DNA of 64,000 nt from Sphingomonas oligophenolica (GCF_006438955.1 NZ_RCZK01000001.1:248001-312000); one strand, 5' to 3'. Shown: positions 36,609 to 45,740, counted from the stretch's first letter. Notes: generated from the sequence alone by a model not told the origin. Made by a program: numbers and translations.

Positions 36609-37520
36609 ATGACGCAGGCGGACAAGCGGGCAGCGAGCGGGCTGACACTTTCGGCAGAGCGGAGGGGCGCCACCTACAGCGGCTATCCCGCGCTGATCGC
36701 GATCGTCGTGCTGGTGGCGATCGCCGCCTGGTCGGTGGCGCAGCTGGCGAACGATCGATGGGATCCGATCGGGGCGTGGGTGCCGATCGTGAGCATGATT
36801 GGCGTCGTGTTCTGCGCGGTCGGATTCTACATGCTCCAGCCCAACCAGGCCGCGGCGATCACCTTGTTCGGCAGCTACAAGGGTACCGATCGAGTATCGG
36901 GCCTGCGCTGGGTGCTGCCGTGGATGATTCGCCGCCGCATCTCGGTGCGCGCCAACAACATCATCTCCGACCGGATCAAGGTCAACGACCTGCGCGGCAA
37001 CCCGATCGAGATGGCGGCGCAGGTCGTCTGGCGCGTCACCGACACTGCGCAGGCGCTGTTCGACGTCGACGATTACAAGGCGTTTGTGAACGTCCAGATC
37101 GAGGCCGCGGTGCGGACGATCGGCGCGCGCTACCCCTATGACGACTTCACCAGCGAAGAGATGACGCTGCGCGGCAACCACGACCAGGTCGGCAACGAAC
37201 TGCTCGCCGAACTGATGGCGCGGCTGGCCGTCGCGGGGATCAGCGTCGACGAATGCGGCTTCACCCACCTCGCCTATGCGCAGGAGATCGCGGGCGCGAT
37301 GCTGCGGCGGCAACAGGCCGAGGCGGTGGTCGCGGCACGAATGACGCTGGTCGAGGGTGCGGTAGGGATGGTCGAGATGGCGCTCGACCAGCTCAGCGCG
37401 AAGAATGTCGTCGAGCTCGACGACGAGCGCCGCGCGGCGATGGTGTCGAATCTGATGGTCGTGCTGTGCAGCGAGCGCGATACCCAGCCGATCGTTAATA
37501 CCGGTTCTCTCTACCAATAA
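36609..37520 (+). CDS. SPFH (band 7/stomatin-like) domain membrane protein
   Basis: A 303-residue protein with two N-terminal membrane helices (about 27-46 and 57-77), then the SPFH/band 7 domain (about 78-245), with [20 protein letters not shown] at its start, then a coiled-coil-prone segment rich in Ala/Glu/Gln ([16 protein letters not shown]). Such proteins form ring-like membrane scaffolds. Its stop shares a base with the next ATG (TAATG), so it is coupled to the ribbon-helix-helix gene. Precise function unknown. Confidence 0.88.
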   Translation: MTQADKRAASGLTLSAERRGATYSGYPALIAIVVLVAIAAWSVAQLANDRWDPIGAWVPIVSMIGVVFCAVGFYMLQPNQAAAITLFGSYKGTDRVSGLRWVLPWMIRRRISVRANNIISDRIKVNDLRGNPIEMAAQVVWRVTDTAQALFDVDDYKAFVNVQIEAAVRTIGARYPYDDFTSEEMTLRGNHDQVGNELLAELMARLAVAGISVDECGFTHLAYAQEIAGAMLRRQQAEAVVAARMTLVEGAVGMVEMALDQLSAKNVVELDDERRAAMVSNLMVVLCSERDTQPIVNTGSLYQ

Positions 37521-37744
37521 TGGTCTCGCCGGCCCGCCCTCCTTCGCAGCGGAAGGCGTTTCCGCTCCGGCTCGATCCAGCGCTGTATGCGGCGATCGAG
37601 CGAGCGGCGGCGGGTGACCTCAGAAGCGTGAATGCCGAGGTCGAATGCCTATTGCGCGAGGCGTTGGCGCGGCGGGGCGTGAAACTCGATCCGCCCGAAC
37701 GCGCGAGGCGTGGGCGGCCGCCGAAGGAGGATGACGATGAGTGA
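37520..37744 (+). CDS. Arc/ribbon-helix-helix-like DNA-binding protein
   Basis: A 74-residue basic protein. KAFPLRLDPALYAAIERAA forms the beta-strand and first helix of an Arc/MetJ ribbon-helix-helix, and SVNAEVECLLREAL the second helix. The tail RRGRPPKEDDDE contains an AT-hook-like GRP core. This fold is typical of antitoxin or phage-type repressors, but no toxin is adjacent. It is translated directly after the SPFH gene. Confidence 0.78.
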   Translation: MVSPARPPSQRKAFPLRLDPALYAAIERAAAGDLRSVNAEVECLLREALARRGVKLDPPERARRGRPPKEDDDE

Positions 37745-37952
37745 TGGCGGCCCCTGGTTTCGGCGCAAGCGCTGCGGTTTGGGCTTCGTCCCTGTGGCAT
37801 GGCCGGGATGGGTGATGACGATCGGTTTCGTGGCGATCGCAATCGGGCTCGATACGCTGCTGCGGGAGCGTCATCGGATCGCGGAGTTAGCGATGATCGC
37901 GGTGTTGGCGATCGGGCTGTGGATCGTGGCGGCGCAACACAGCGCCGATTGA
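37737..37952 (+). CDS. Small two-helix membrane protein
   Basis: A 71-residue protein, N-terminal FRRKRCGLGFVPVAWPGWV followed by two membrane helices (about 25-41 and 48-66). The aromatic/Gly-rich start resembles small inner-membrane proteins widespread in proteobacteria, of unknown role. GGAGG at 37726-37730 sits 6 nt before the chosen ATG; the gene overlaps the ribbon-helix-helix stop by 8 nt. Third gene of the SPFH module. Confidence 0.75.
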   Translation: MSDGGPWFRRKRCGLGFVPVAWPGWVMTIGFVAIAIGLDTLLRERHRIAELAMIAVLAIGLWIVAAQHSAD

Positions 37953-37977
37953 ACGGGACGAACAAGGGAGAAGGTAG

Positions 37978-38929
37978 ATGACGATGACGATCGCGTTGCT
38001 CGCGCTGGCCGCTGCGGCGGTCGCGACGCCCTCGGCGGCTCCGCAGACCGAGATCACGATCCCGGGGCCGACGGGTCCGCTCGCCGGAACATTGACCGAC
38101 GCGGGCAAAGGTGCGCCCGTCGTGGTCATCATTCCGGGATCGGGACCGACCGATCGCAACGGCGACAATCCGCTCGGCGTCGCGGCTGCGCCCTATCGCC
38201 TCCTTGCTGAAGGACTCGCCGCCCGGAACGTCTCGACGCTCAGGATCGACAAGCGTGGGATGTTCGGGAGCAAATCGGCGATCGCCGACGCGAATGCGGT
38301 GGCGATCGCCGATTATGCCGGCGATGCGCTCGGGTGGGTGGCGGAGGCCGCCAAGCGCACTGGCAACCGCTGCGCGTGGTTGCTGGGGCACAGTGAGGGC
38401 GGTCTGGTGGCGCTGAAGGCCGCGCAGACGCCGCGTGGCCTGTGTGGCGTCATCCTGCTTTCCGCGCCGGGCACGCCGCTGGCGGGGACGATGAAGGCAC
38501 AGCTCCGCGCCAATCCCGCCAATGCACCGATTCTCGCGCCCGTACTCGCTGCGATGGATTCGCTCGCCGCGGGCAAGCGCGTCGATCCTGCGACGTTGCC
38601 CGCGCCGCTGCCGCGCCTGTTCCCCGCGGCGGTGCAGGGGTTCATGATCGATCTGTTCGCACAGGATCCCGCTGCGGAGGCGACGCGGGTCACGGTGCCG
38701 ATGCTGATCGTCCAGGGCGACCGCGACATCCAGGTTCCGGTCACCGACGCGCAGACGCTGGCGAAGGCGGCTCCCAAGGCGACGCTCGCGGTGCTGCCCG
38801 GGGGTCAATCACGTCCTGAAGATGGTCGCGAGCGACGATCGCGCCGCAAACGTGGCGACCTACGGTGACCCCTCGCTGCCGATCGCGCCAGCGGTGCCTG
38901 ATACGATCGCGGCGTTCGTGAAGCGCTGA
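37978..38929 (+). pseudogene. Secreted alpha/beta hydrolase with C-terminal frameshift
   Basis: An alpha/beta hydrolase with signal peptide (about 1-20), oxyanion segment IIPGSGPTDRNGDNP and nucleophile elbow LLGHSEGGLVAL. Near the 3' end a run of five G (38800-38804) shifts the frame: as written the protein ends at 38868 with a nonsense basic tail. Dropping one G restores LPGVNHVLKMVASDD and an ORF to 38929, ending IAAFVKR. The lost part holds the expected catalytic His (NHVLK). It is either a real mutation or a base-call error in a homopolymer. Confidence 0.85.
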
Positions 38930-38931
38930 TC

Positions 38932-39789
38932 TTAGCCGAGTGCGCGGTCGAGCAGTTTCGCGAGGCGCAGCCCGCCGCGCTCGATCTCAAGCCGTGCGAC
39001 CGGGATCAGCTGTTCGATCGTCGTTTCGCTCAGCGTCACCTTCGCGGGCGAGGGCGCGCAGGGGTCGCCACCGAGCGCGGTCGCGTAGACCGAATCATGC
39101 GCGACCTGCCATGATTCGCGGCTCCAGTCGGTGACGTCGCCCGCCGCGATCCGCGCCTTTACCGCGGGCGGATAGCGGCGGATCAGCGATGGTCCGGTCG
39201 TGATCGCGCGTTCGGCCAGCGTGCCGTCCCAGATCGAATGGAGATTGAAGCGTTTGGGCGAATAGATGCCGTAGGCGGCGGCGACGTCGTTGCCGCCCTT
39301 GTCGTCCTTTTCGCCCGCGTGGAGCGGCTGGTGGAGATCGCCGACGAAGTGGATCAGGAACACCAGCGCCTGCGCGCGCTCCTTCTGCGACGTGCGCTTG
39401 TGCTTGAGAATCGCGACATCGCGTGTGATCTGTGCCGAGACGCAATTGCCGTCCTTGCACGCTTCCTCGAGCGTGAACGGGCGGCAGATGTTCACGTCTT
39501 GGAAGTGCCAGTTGTACGCATAGCCGAACCGCGATTTGCCGTTCGGGTCCTTGAGCGGCTTGACGCAATCCGCCCAGGTGCTGGCGCGCTCGATCGTCGT
39601 CGCGGGGCATTCCGGGGTACCGAGTTCGGGGGTCGCGGCGAGCAAGCGCTTCACCGCGGCGCGCGTCCGCGGCGTAACGTTAGCCATCGCGATCCGCGCG
39701 ACCGTTTCGTGGCCATATTCCCAATAGGCGTTGGCGGGGGCGGCAAGCGCCAGGCCCGCGGACAGGGCTGCGATCCGGAAGAACCTCAT
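38932..39789 (-). CDS. S1/P1-type zinc nuclease, secreted
   Basis: A 285-residue single-strand-specific nuclease/3'-nucleotidase of the S1/P1 family, which uses three zinc ions. The signal peptide ends in ANA at 19-21; the mature chain starts YWEYGHETVARIA. Zinc-binding stretches are visible in WHFQDVNIC, FLIHFVGDLHQPLHAG and NLHSIWDG. By alignment of the GH pair, the first mature residue is Tyr where P1 has Trp. ATG 39787-39789 was chosen, as an earlier ATG adds a basic extension before the signal. Confidence 0.9.
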   Translation of the reverse strand: MRFFRIAALSAGLALAAPANAYWEYGHETVARIAMANVTPRTRAAVKRLLAATPELGTPECPATTIERASTWADCVKPLKDPNGKSRFGYAYNWHFQDVNICRPFTLEEACKDGNCVSAQITRDVAILKHKRTSQKERAQALVFLIHFVGDLHQPLHAGEKDDKGGNDVAAAYGIYSPKRFNLHSIWDGTLAERAITTGPSLIRRYPPAVKARIAAGDVTDWSRESWQVAHDSVYATALGGDPCAPSPAKVTLSETTIEQLIPVARLEIERGGLRLAKLLDRALG

Positions 39790-39827
39790 GCGCCGCGCTC
39801 TACGCCGGATGCGTGGCAATTCAAGGC

Positions 39828-40760
39828 TCAGCCGCCCTCGTCATGATAGATCGCGATGCGGTTCGTTCCGTCCGACGAGCGCACGCCGCGATTCATCCCC
39901 GGCGTGGTGAAGCGGAACACCGCCTCGCCAGTCGGGCCGGTCACGATCACCCCGCCGGTGCCGCCGAGCGCGGTCACCTCCGCCATTACCGTATCGGCCG
40001 CGACCTGGAGCGATTCGCCGATCAGCCTGACCCGCGCCGCGATGTCGGCAGCGACCCCGACGCGCAGGAAATATTCGCCCGCGCCGGTCGCCGACACCGC
40101 CGCGCCACGATCGTCGGCGTAGGTGCCCGCCCCGATCACCGGCGAATCGCCGACGCGGCCCCAGCGCTTGCCGGTGACCCCCCCGGTCGAGGTCGCGGCG
40201 GCGACATGGCCGTGGGTGTCGCACGCGACCGCACCGACGGTGCCGTATTTCATGTCGACGTCGAATGCGTCGTCCCCGGCCGCTTTTAATTCGGCGAGGT
40301 GCGCGCGGCGTTCGTCGGTCGCGAACCAGTCGGGGCTCGCCTGTTCGACGCCGTGTTCGACCGAGAAGGCGTCGGCGCCCTTGCCCACCAGGAAGACGTG
40401 GGGGCTGCGGTCCATCACCGCGCGCGCCAGGCTGACCGGGTTGCGGGTCGCGTGAGTCGCCGCGACCGCGCCCGCCGCGCGGGTTCGCCCATCCATAATT
40501 GCGGCATCGAGTTCGTTGGTGCCATCGAACGTCAGCACCGCGCCGCGCCCGGCGTTGAAGTGCGGATCGTCCTCGAGCACGCGGACCGCCGCCTCGACCG
40601 CGTCGATTGCGCTGCCGCCCGCCTCGAGCACCGCGGCCCCCGCATCGAGCGCCGTAGCCAGCCCGGCGCGCGTGCCTGCGTCGGCCTGCGCGGAGACGGT
40701 GTCGCGGGTCATTTGCCCGGCACCGCCATGGATGGCGAGGGTCCAGCGTGGATCGATCAT
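39828..40760 (-). CDS. Isoaspartyl peptidase/L-asparaginase (Ntn-hydrolase)
   Basis: A 310-residue plant-type asparaginase that self-cleaves before a Thr to expose the nucleophile: MKYGTVGAVACD gives T174 as the new N-terminus of the small subunit. HGGAGQ at the N-terminus and STGGVTGKRWGRVGDSPVIG after the nucleophile are typical. It removes isoaspartyl dipeptides or hydrolyses Asn. No signal peptide. It is 10 bp downstream of the acyltransferase gene and 38 bp upstream of the nuclease, suggesting a leftward operon. Confidence 0.92.
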   Translation of the reverse strand: MIDPRWTLAIHGGAGQMTRDTVSAQADAGTRAGLATALDAGAAVLEAGGSAIDAVEAAVRVLEDDPHFNAGRGAVLTFDGTNELDAAIMDGRTRAAGAVAATHATRNPVSLARAVMDRSPHVFLVGKGADAFSVEHGVEQASPDWFATDERRAHLAELKAAGDDAFDVDMKYGTVGAVACDTHGHVAAATSTGGVTGKRWGRVGDSPVIGAGTYADDRGAAVSATGAGEYFLRVGVAADIAARVRLIGESLQVAADTVMAEVTALGGTGGVIVTGPTGEAVFRFTTPGMNRGVRSSDGTNRIAIYHDEGG

Positions 40761-40770
40761 GATATCTCCG

Positions 40771-41922
40771 TCAGATGATGGGAGCGGCGAGCGGGCGGAT
40801 ACGACGGCGCAGGCCGATCAGCGGCCGCAGCCAGCCGATCGAACGCCCGACCATATAGAAGGCCCAGCACCCCGCGATGGTGCTCGCCACTAGGATCGCG
40901 AAATTCGCCCAGCCGGGCAACCTGGCGGGAAGCAACCAGTACATCACCACGACGATGATGGTCTGATGGGCGACGTAGAAGGGGAACACCGCCTCGGTCA
41001 GGACCGGGCGGATCGCGCGGTCGCGGTTGAACCAGCGCTCCGCGGCGCCGATCAGTGCAACCAGCCCGCCCCATTGTTCGAATGCGTGCGCCGCGCCGTA
41101 CAGGCGGACATAGGTGCGCGGGGTCATCATCGCGGTGGTCCACCAGCGCAACTCGGCCCCCATGATGAAGAGATAGCCGAGCACTGCAAGGCCAAGCGCG
41201 AGCAGCCACCAGCGCGCGATCGCAACCAGCGCGCGATCAGAGCCCGCCAGCGCGAAGCCGAACAGGAAGGCGGGAAGATAAGATAGATGCGCGATCCAGT
41301 CGCCGACGACCAGATGGGTTTCGCCCACCATCGGCAGCCACCAGGCGTGCACCGCGACGAGATAGGCCAGCGGGATGACGATGACGCCGAGCCCGCCGAA
41401 CGCGCGGTCGAACCAGCCTTGCAGCCGGGGCAGCCGGACGGTCACGATCATCGCCGCAAGCAGCGCGGTGTAGAGCCAGAGATAGCCGACGAACCACAGA
41501 TGGTTCCAGTTGGGCATCGGCACCCCCGCGACCGTCTGAAACGCGAAATAATCGTAGAGCCAGAAATGCAGATAGCCCGCATCGTAGCCGGCCTTGGTAG
41601 TCAGCTCGACCCAGGGTTGCGGCGGCACGATCACCGCGATGCCGAACGCGAGCGGCACCAGCAGCCGGAACGACCGATTGCGCATGAACCCGCCAACCCC
41701 CCCGGCGCGGCGGAGCAACGCGCGGCTGGCATAACCCGAGACGACGAACAGCAGCGACAGCCGCCACGCGTTGACGACCAGCATCGGCAACAGCGCCCAC
41801 TTGACGAGTGGGTCGGCCTTCACATGGAAGTTCCACGGCACGAAGACCATGCCGATATGGTAGAGGATCAGCAGTGCGAATGCGCCGATCCTCAGCCAAT
41901 CCATGCCGTAATGCCGGGTCAT
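40771..41922 (-). CDS. Acyltransferase 3-family membrane protein
   Basis: A 383-residue protein with about ten membrane helices of the acyltransferase-3 (OafA/OpgC-like) family, which acylates extracytoplasmic sugars. The N-terminus GMDWLRIGAFALLILYHIGM carries the conserved Arg and His, and LSLLFVVSGYASRALLRR the following helix. The ATG at 41920-41922 is preferred over an upstream in-frame codon that adds a Pro-rich stretch. The acceptor is unknown. Confidence 0.87.
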   Translation of the reverse strand: MTRHYGMDWLRIGAFALLILYHIGMVFVPWNFHVKADPLVKWALLPMLVVNAWRLSLLFVVSGYASRALLRRAGGVGGFMRNRSFRLLVPLAFGIAVIVPPQPWVELTTKAGYDAGYLHFWLYDYFAFQTVAGVPMPNWNHLWFVGYLWLYTALLAAMIVTVRLPRLQGWFDRAFGGLGVIVIPLAYLVAVHAWWLPMVGETHLVVGDWIAHLSYLPAFLFGFALAGSDRALVAIARWWLLALGLAVLGYLFIMGAELRWWTTAMMTPRTYVRLYGAAHAFEQWGGLVALIGAAERWFNRDRAIRPVLTEAVFPFYVAHQTIIVVVMYWLLPARLPGWANFAILVASTIAGCWAFYMVGRSIGWLRPLIGLRRRIRPLAAPII

Positions 41923-41983
41923 GGCGAGCGGCCTAGGGGGTGGGCCGCGACGGGGCAAGGCGAGCGCGCGGGCTGTACCGCCG

Positions 41984-42505
41984 TTACTGCCTGATGCGAG
42001 GTATCCCCATAAAATCGCGCTTGCCGATCTTCACGCCCTTCGCCCGCAGGATCGCGTAGGCGGTGGAAGCATGGAAATAGAAATTGGGCTGCGAGAAGCT
42101 CAAAAGGAAATTCGCGCCGGTGAAGGGCATGACATGCTCGCCGAAGCGGAATTCGGTGTCCTGCGTCGCCAGTGTGTCGAAGTCGGCGCGGTCGGTCGCT
42201 TCGAGTGTCGCGATCGCGTCGCGGATCTTGCCATGGAGCCCCGCGAAATCGGTCGGCCACGGCTGTAGATCGGGAGAGTAGGTCCCGGCGCGCACGCCCG
42301 CGATCGCGCCGACCGAATGTTCGGCGCAGGACTTCACCTGATAGGCGAACGGCAGCATGTCTTCCGCGAGCTTGGCGTCGATCAGGTCGGCGGGAGCGAG
42401 GCCCTGGTCGGCGCAAAATGCCTCCGCCTTGTCGAGTAGCGCATCGATCGCGCGCAGGATCTGGAGGTTCGAGGGCACCGTCGCGTCGTAAAGGGAAAGG
42501 CTCAT
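41984..42505 (-). CDS. DUF1993 family protein
   Basis: A 173-residue cytosolic protein of the DUF1993 family (DinB-like four-helix bundle). Recognised from [37 protein letters not shown] and the ending [20 protein letters not shown]. Function is unknown. Start at ATG 42503-42505. It is divergent from ispG across 116 bp. Confidence 0.88.
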   Translation of the reverse strand: MSLSLYDATVPSNLQILRAIDALLDKAEAFCADQGLAPADLIDAKLAEDMLPFAYQVKSCAEHSVGAIAGVRAGTYSPDLQPWPTDFAGLHGKIRDAIATLEATDRADFDTLATQDTEFRFGEHVMPFTGANFLLSFSQPNFYFHASTAYAILRAKGVKIGKRDFMGIPRIRQ

Positions 42506-42621
42506 CAATCGTCTCCTTCAGGTCGAGCCCCTATGGCGCAGTTGGCGGGCGTGAGCCACCGGCGTTCCGTTCGCGGCCTCGACGCGCTATATGGTGGTGC
42601 GAACCCCCGCGAGGAAACTCC

Positions 42622-43740
42622 ATGTCCCTTCGTCCGTGGCGCGACATCGTGCGCCGCCAGAGCCGCCAGATCATGGTCGGCAACGTCCCCGTCGGCGGCG
42701 ACGCGCCGGTCACCGTCCAGACGATGACCAACACGCCGACCAGCGACGCCAAGGCTACGATCGACCAGATCCGCCGCTGCGAAGAGGCGGGGGTCGACAT
42801 CATCCGCGTCAGTTGCCCCGACGTCGAGAGCACCGCGGCGTTGAAGCAGATCGTCCGCGCCGCCAATGTGCCGATCGTCGCCGATATCCATTTCCACTAC
42901 AAACGCGCACTCGAGGCGGCGGATGCAGGCGCGGCGTGCCTCAGGATCAACCCGGGCAACATCGGGTCGGAGGCGCGGGTCAAGGAAGTGATCGCGGCGG
43001 CGAAGGCCAATGGCTGCGCGATCCGGATCGGGGTCAATGGCGGCAGCCTGGAAAAGGATCTGCTCGAAAAATATGGCGAGCCGTGTCCCGATGCACTCGT
43101 CGAAAGTGCGCTCGATCACATCAAGATCCTCCAGGATCATGATTTTCACGACTATAAGGTCGCGGTGAAGGCGAGCGACCTGTTCCTCGCGGTCGCGGCG
43201 TATCAGCAGCTCGCCGAACAGGTCGACTGCCCATTGCATCTCGGCATTACCGAGGCGGGCGGGTTCGTCGGCGGCACCGTGAAATCCGCGATCGGGATCG
43301 GCAGCCTGCTTTGGTACGGCATCGGCGACACGATCCGGGTGTCGCTGTCGGCGGAGCCCGAGGACGAGGTGCGGGTCGGGTTCGAGATCCTGAAGGCGCT
43401 CGGCATCCGCAATCGCGGGGTCCGCGTCGTCTCGTGCCCGTCGTGTGCGCGGCAGGGGTTCGACGTGATCCGCACCGTCCAGGCGCTGGAGGAACGGCTC
43501 CAGCATATCCGCACGCCGATGAGCCTCTCGGTGCTCGGCTGCGTCGTCAACGGCCCGGGCGAAGCGCGAGAAACCGATATCGGCATCACCGGCGGCGGCG
43601 CGGGCAAGCACATGGTGTATCTGTCCGGCGTCACCGACCACCATGTCCAGGACGCCGACATGATCGAGCATATCGTCAAGCTCGTCGAAGCGAAGGCGGC
43701 GGAGATCGAAGCGGGGAACGAGGTGCTGGCAGCGGCGTGA
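42622..43740 (+). CDS. ispG: (E)-4-hydroxy-3-methylbut-2-enyl-diphosphate synthase
   Basis: A 372-residue IspG of the MEP isoprenoid pathway, reducing MEcPP to HMBPP. The N-terminal TIM barrel starts [14 protein letters not shown], and the C-terminal [4Fe-4S] domain has C272-PS-C275 and C307 in [13 protein letters not shown] with the Glu ligand. ATG 42622 with a GAGGAAA ribosome site; upstream in-frame sequence is a low-complexity shadow. Confidence 0.96.
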   Translation: MSLRPWRDIVRRQSRQIMVGNVPVGGDAPVTVQTMTNTPTSDAKATIDQIRRCEEAGVDIIRVSCPDVESTAALKQIVRAANVPIVADIHFHYKRALEAADAGAACLRINPGNIGSEARVKEVIAAAKANGCAIRIGVNGGSLEKDLLEKYGEPCPDALVESALDHIKILQDHDFHDYKVAVKASDLFLAVAAYQQLAEQVDCPLHLGITEAGGFVGGTVKSAIGIGSLLWYGIGDTIRVSLSAEPEDEVRVGFEILKALGIRNRGVRVVSCPSCARQGFDVIRTVQALEERLQHIRTPMSLSVLGCVVNGPGEARETDIGITGGGAGKHMVYLSGVTDHHVQDADMIEHIVKLVEAKAAEIEAGNEVLAAA

Positions 43741-43838
43741 TCCGACGACCGATGTTGACCAGAGGTTCTCTATCATTTGGAGCGAGCCCCGCCTTAGATC
43801 GGTAAATCGTTTCGCCACATGGGGGTATGTTACACGTC

Positions 43839-44162
43839 ATGGCTTCACTCGATCTTGCTGAACTGGCCAATATGGAACGGGCCGCGACGCCCGGCCCCTG
43901 GTACGTCCGCGCGATGGACGACGATTTCGCGATGTGCGCTACCGCGACCGCGACCAAACCCAATGAGTCGGGAGACAGCGACGACCTGACCGATTGCCCG
44001 GCTCACGGCATCATCGCGGCCACGCTGATCCAGCTTCCCGAATATGTCGTGCCGATCAACGGGCGGTCGATCGGAAATGCCGAACTAATCGCCGCCGTCC
44101 GCAACGCGCTGCCCGCATTGCTGAGACTGGCCGAGATCGGCGCGGCGGCGGAAGGCGCGTGA
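43839..44162 (+). CDS. Hypothetical protein, Ead/Ea22-like N-terminus
   Basis: A 107-residue acidic protein. DLAELANMERAATPGPWYV resembles the start of phage Ead/Ea22-like proteins (AATPGPW), and the C-terminal helix NAELIAAVRNALPALLRLAE also fits that pattern. There is no phage context around it. Start M at 43839 preferred over a GTG/ATG 12 nt earlier. It ends in TGATG, where a 7-codon leader ORF begins just before the EamA gene. Confidence 0.65.
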   Translation: MASLDLAELANMERAATPGPWYVRAMDDDFAMCATATATKPNESGDSDDLTDCPAHGIIAATLIQLPEYVVPINGRSIGNAELIAAVRNALPALLRLAEIGAAAEGA

Positions 44163-44250
44163 TGCATCTCCGGTTGATCCACTGACTGCACGCACGCCTT
44201 CCCCGCTCGCGTTCGCCATCCCTGCCACCGGAATCGCGATCTATTCGGTC

Positions 44251-45075
44251 ATGGACGCGGTGATGAAGGGGCTGTCGGTCGAGAGCGGCGCGTACAGCGC
44301 GGTGTTGTGGCGATCGATCGCGGGGCTGGCGCTGGCGGGTTCCGTGTTCGTCGCGCGGCGGCGGCGATGGCCGGGGCGCGTCGCGATCAGGCTCCATGTC
44401 GCGCGCGGCCTGTTCGCGGGGCTGTCGGTGTTGTTGTTCTTCTGGGGGCTGGCGCGGGTGCCAATGGCGAAGGCGGTGACGCTGACCTTTCTCGCGCCGT
44501 TGCTCGCGATCTTCCTGGCCGCGGTCGTACTCGGCGAGCGGATCAGGCGTGCCGCGATCCTGGGCGCGATCGTCGCGGCGGGGGGTGTGTTGGTGATCGC
44601 CGCGGGCGAAGTACAGGCCCGGTCCTCGACCGACAGCGTGCTCGGGACGATCGCGATCGTCGTCGCCTCGGTGCTGTATGCCGCGAGCCTGATCCTGCTG
44701 CGGCGGCAGGCGCAGGCCGCCGATCCGCTCGAGGTGACGCTGTTCACCAGCCTCGTCATCGGCACCGTGCTGCTGCTCGGCGCGCCGTGGCTGTCGGGCT
44801 GGCCGGCGTGGCCACAGACCCCCGCGATCGGGTTCGCCGCGGTGCTGGGGACGATTTCCTCGATGCTGATGGCCTGGGCCTATGCGCGCGCCGAGACGCA
44901 ACTGCTCGCAACGGTCGAATACACCGCGTTCGTGTGGGCGGCGGTGCTTGGCTATCTCGTGTTCGGCGAGCGGGTGACAACGTTCACGGTGGCGGGCGCG
45001 GCGCTGATCGTGGCAGGGTGCGTCGTCGCGGTGCGCAAGGTCGCGCCCGCGCCGCAGATCGAGGCAGGTGCATGA
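44251..45075 (+). CDS. EamA/DMT-family exporter
   Basis: A drug/metabolite transporter with two EamA repeats and about ten helices; repeat 1 has FFWGLARVPMAKAVTLTFLA, repeat 2 ETQLLATVEYTAFVWAAVLG. ATG 44251 gives 274 residues but lies inside the first membrane helix: in-frame codons just upstream read FAIPATGIAIYSVMDAVMKG. No ATG, GTG or TTG lies upstream in frame before the previous stop, so initiation at CTG 44182 or a lost base near 44183 is likely. Its stop overlaps the GNAT start. Confidence 0.85.
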   Translation: MDAVMKGLSVESGAYSAVLWRSIAGLALAGSVFVARRRRWPGRVAIRLHVARGLFAGLSVLLFFWGLARVPMAKAVTLTFLAPLLAIFLAAVVLGERIRRAAILGAIVAAGGVLVIAAGEVQARSSTDSVLGTIAIVVASVLYAASLILLRRQAQAADPLEVTLFTSLVIGTVLLLGAPWLSGWPAWPQTPAIGFAAVLGTISSMLMAWAYARAETQLLATVEYTAFVWAAVLGYLVFGERVTTFTVAGAALIVAGCVVAVRKVAPAPQIEAGA

Positions 45076-45599
45076 AAATCCGGTTCGCCACTCCAGACGA
45101 TGTCGCGACGATTTTGCGATTCATTCGTGACCTCGCCGAGTATGAGCGCGAGGCCGACAAGGTCGTTGCGACCGAGGCACTGCTCGCCGAGGCGTTGTTC
45201 GCGACGCCCCCCGCGGCGGGCATCCATCAAAGTAGTACTTTGATGGGACCCGCGGCCGAAGCATTGATTGCGGAACGCGATGGCCCCGATGGCATCGAGC
45301 CGATCGGTATGGCGCTGTTCTTCCATAATTTCTCGACCTGGACCGGGTGGCGCGGGCTGTATCTCGAGGATCTCTACGTCACCCCGGAGGCGCGCGGATC
45401 GGGCGCGGGCACAGCGTTGCTCAAGCGGCTCGCGGCCATCGCCAAGGAGCGCAATTGTTCGCGGTTCGAATGGTCGGTGCTGACGTGGAACACGCCTGCA
45501 ATCGAGTTCTACCGGTCGCTCGGTGCGGTGTCGATGGAGGATTGGCGGATCAACCGGGTCACCGGCGATGCGCTCGACCGCCTGGCCGAGAGCGGCTGA
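45072..45599 (+). CDS. GNAT-family N-acetyltransferase
   Basis: A 175-residue Gcn5-related acetyltransferase, similar to spermidine/diamine-type family members. Core motifs: IGMALFFHNFSTWTGWRGLY, the acetyl-CoA loop TPEARGSGAGTALLKRL, and WSVLTWNTPAIEFYRSLGA. Residues about 50-60 (GIHQSSTLMG) seem to be an insertion relative to relatives and coincide with an AT-rich palindrome. Start ATGA overlaps the exporter. Confidence 0.9.
   Translation: MKIRFATPDDVATILRFIRDLAEYEREADKVVATEALLAEALFATPPAAGIHQSSTLMGPAAEALIAERDGPDGIEPIGMALFFHNFSTWTGWRGLYLEDLYVTPEARGSGAGTALLKRLAAIAKERNCSRFEWSVLTWNTPAIEFYRSLGAVSMEDWRINRVTGDALDRLAESG
45224..45246. repeat. 23-bp AT-rich palindrome inside the GNAT gene
   Basis: CCATCAAAGTA-G-TACTTTGATGG is a perfect palindrome with 11-bp arms and a single central base, within a coding region that is otherwise very GC-rich. 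It encodes the extra residues HQSSTLM. It may be a small insertion or an internal binding site. Confidence 0.7.
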
Positions 45600-45740
45600 T
45601 AGCGGTCGACGAGGGGCTCGTTACGTGCGTCGAGGAGGCGATGGCGCCGACCGGCACCGTGACGCGGCGCGCGATGATGGGCGGCGCGACACTGTACTGC
45701 GGCGGCATCTTCGCGATCATCGCCAACGGCCGCGAATGTG
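45599..45740 (+). pseudogene. Truncated TfoX N-terminal-domain gene
   Basis: Directly after the GNAT stop the frame reads AVDEGLVTCVEEAMAPTGTV, then RRAMMGGATLYCGGIFAIIA, which matches the N-terminal half of TfoX-like proteins. The expected start position reads ATA (overlapping the GNAT TGA as TGATA), where ATG would give the usual TGATG coupling. After about 45738 the similarity stops and the frame runs to 45808 with unrelated residues. About 45 of roughly 100 residues remain. Confidence 0.7.

Noticed and set aside
37520..37952. RHH protein and small neighbour as a classical toxin-antitoxin pair
   Set aside because: The 71-residue neighbour is a two-helix membrane protein with no RelE/HicA/PIN-like features, and the RHH gene is coupled to the SPFH gene.
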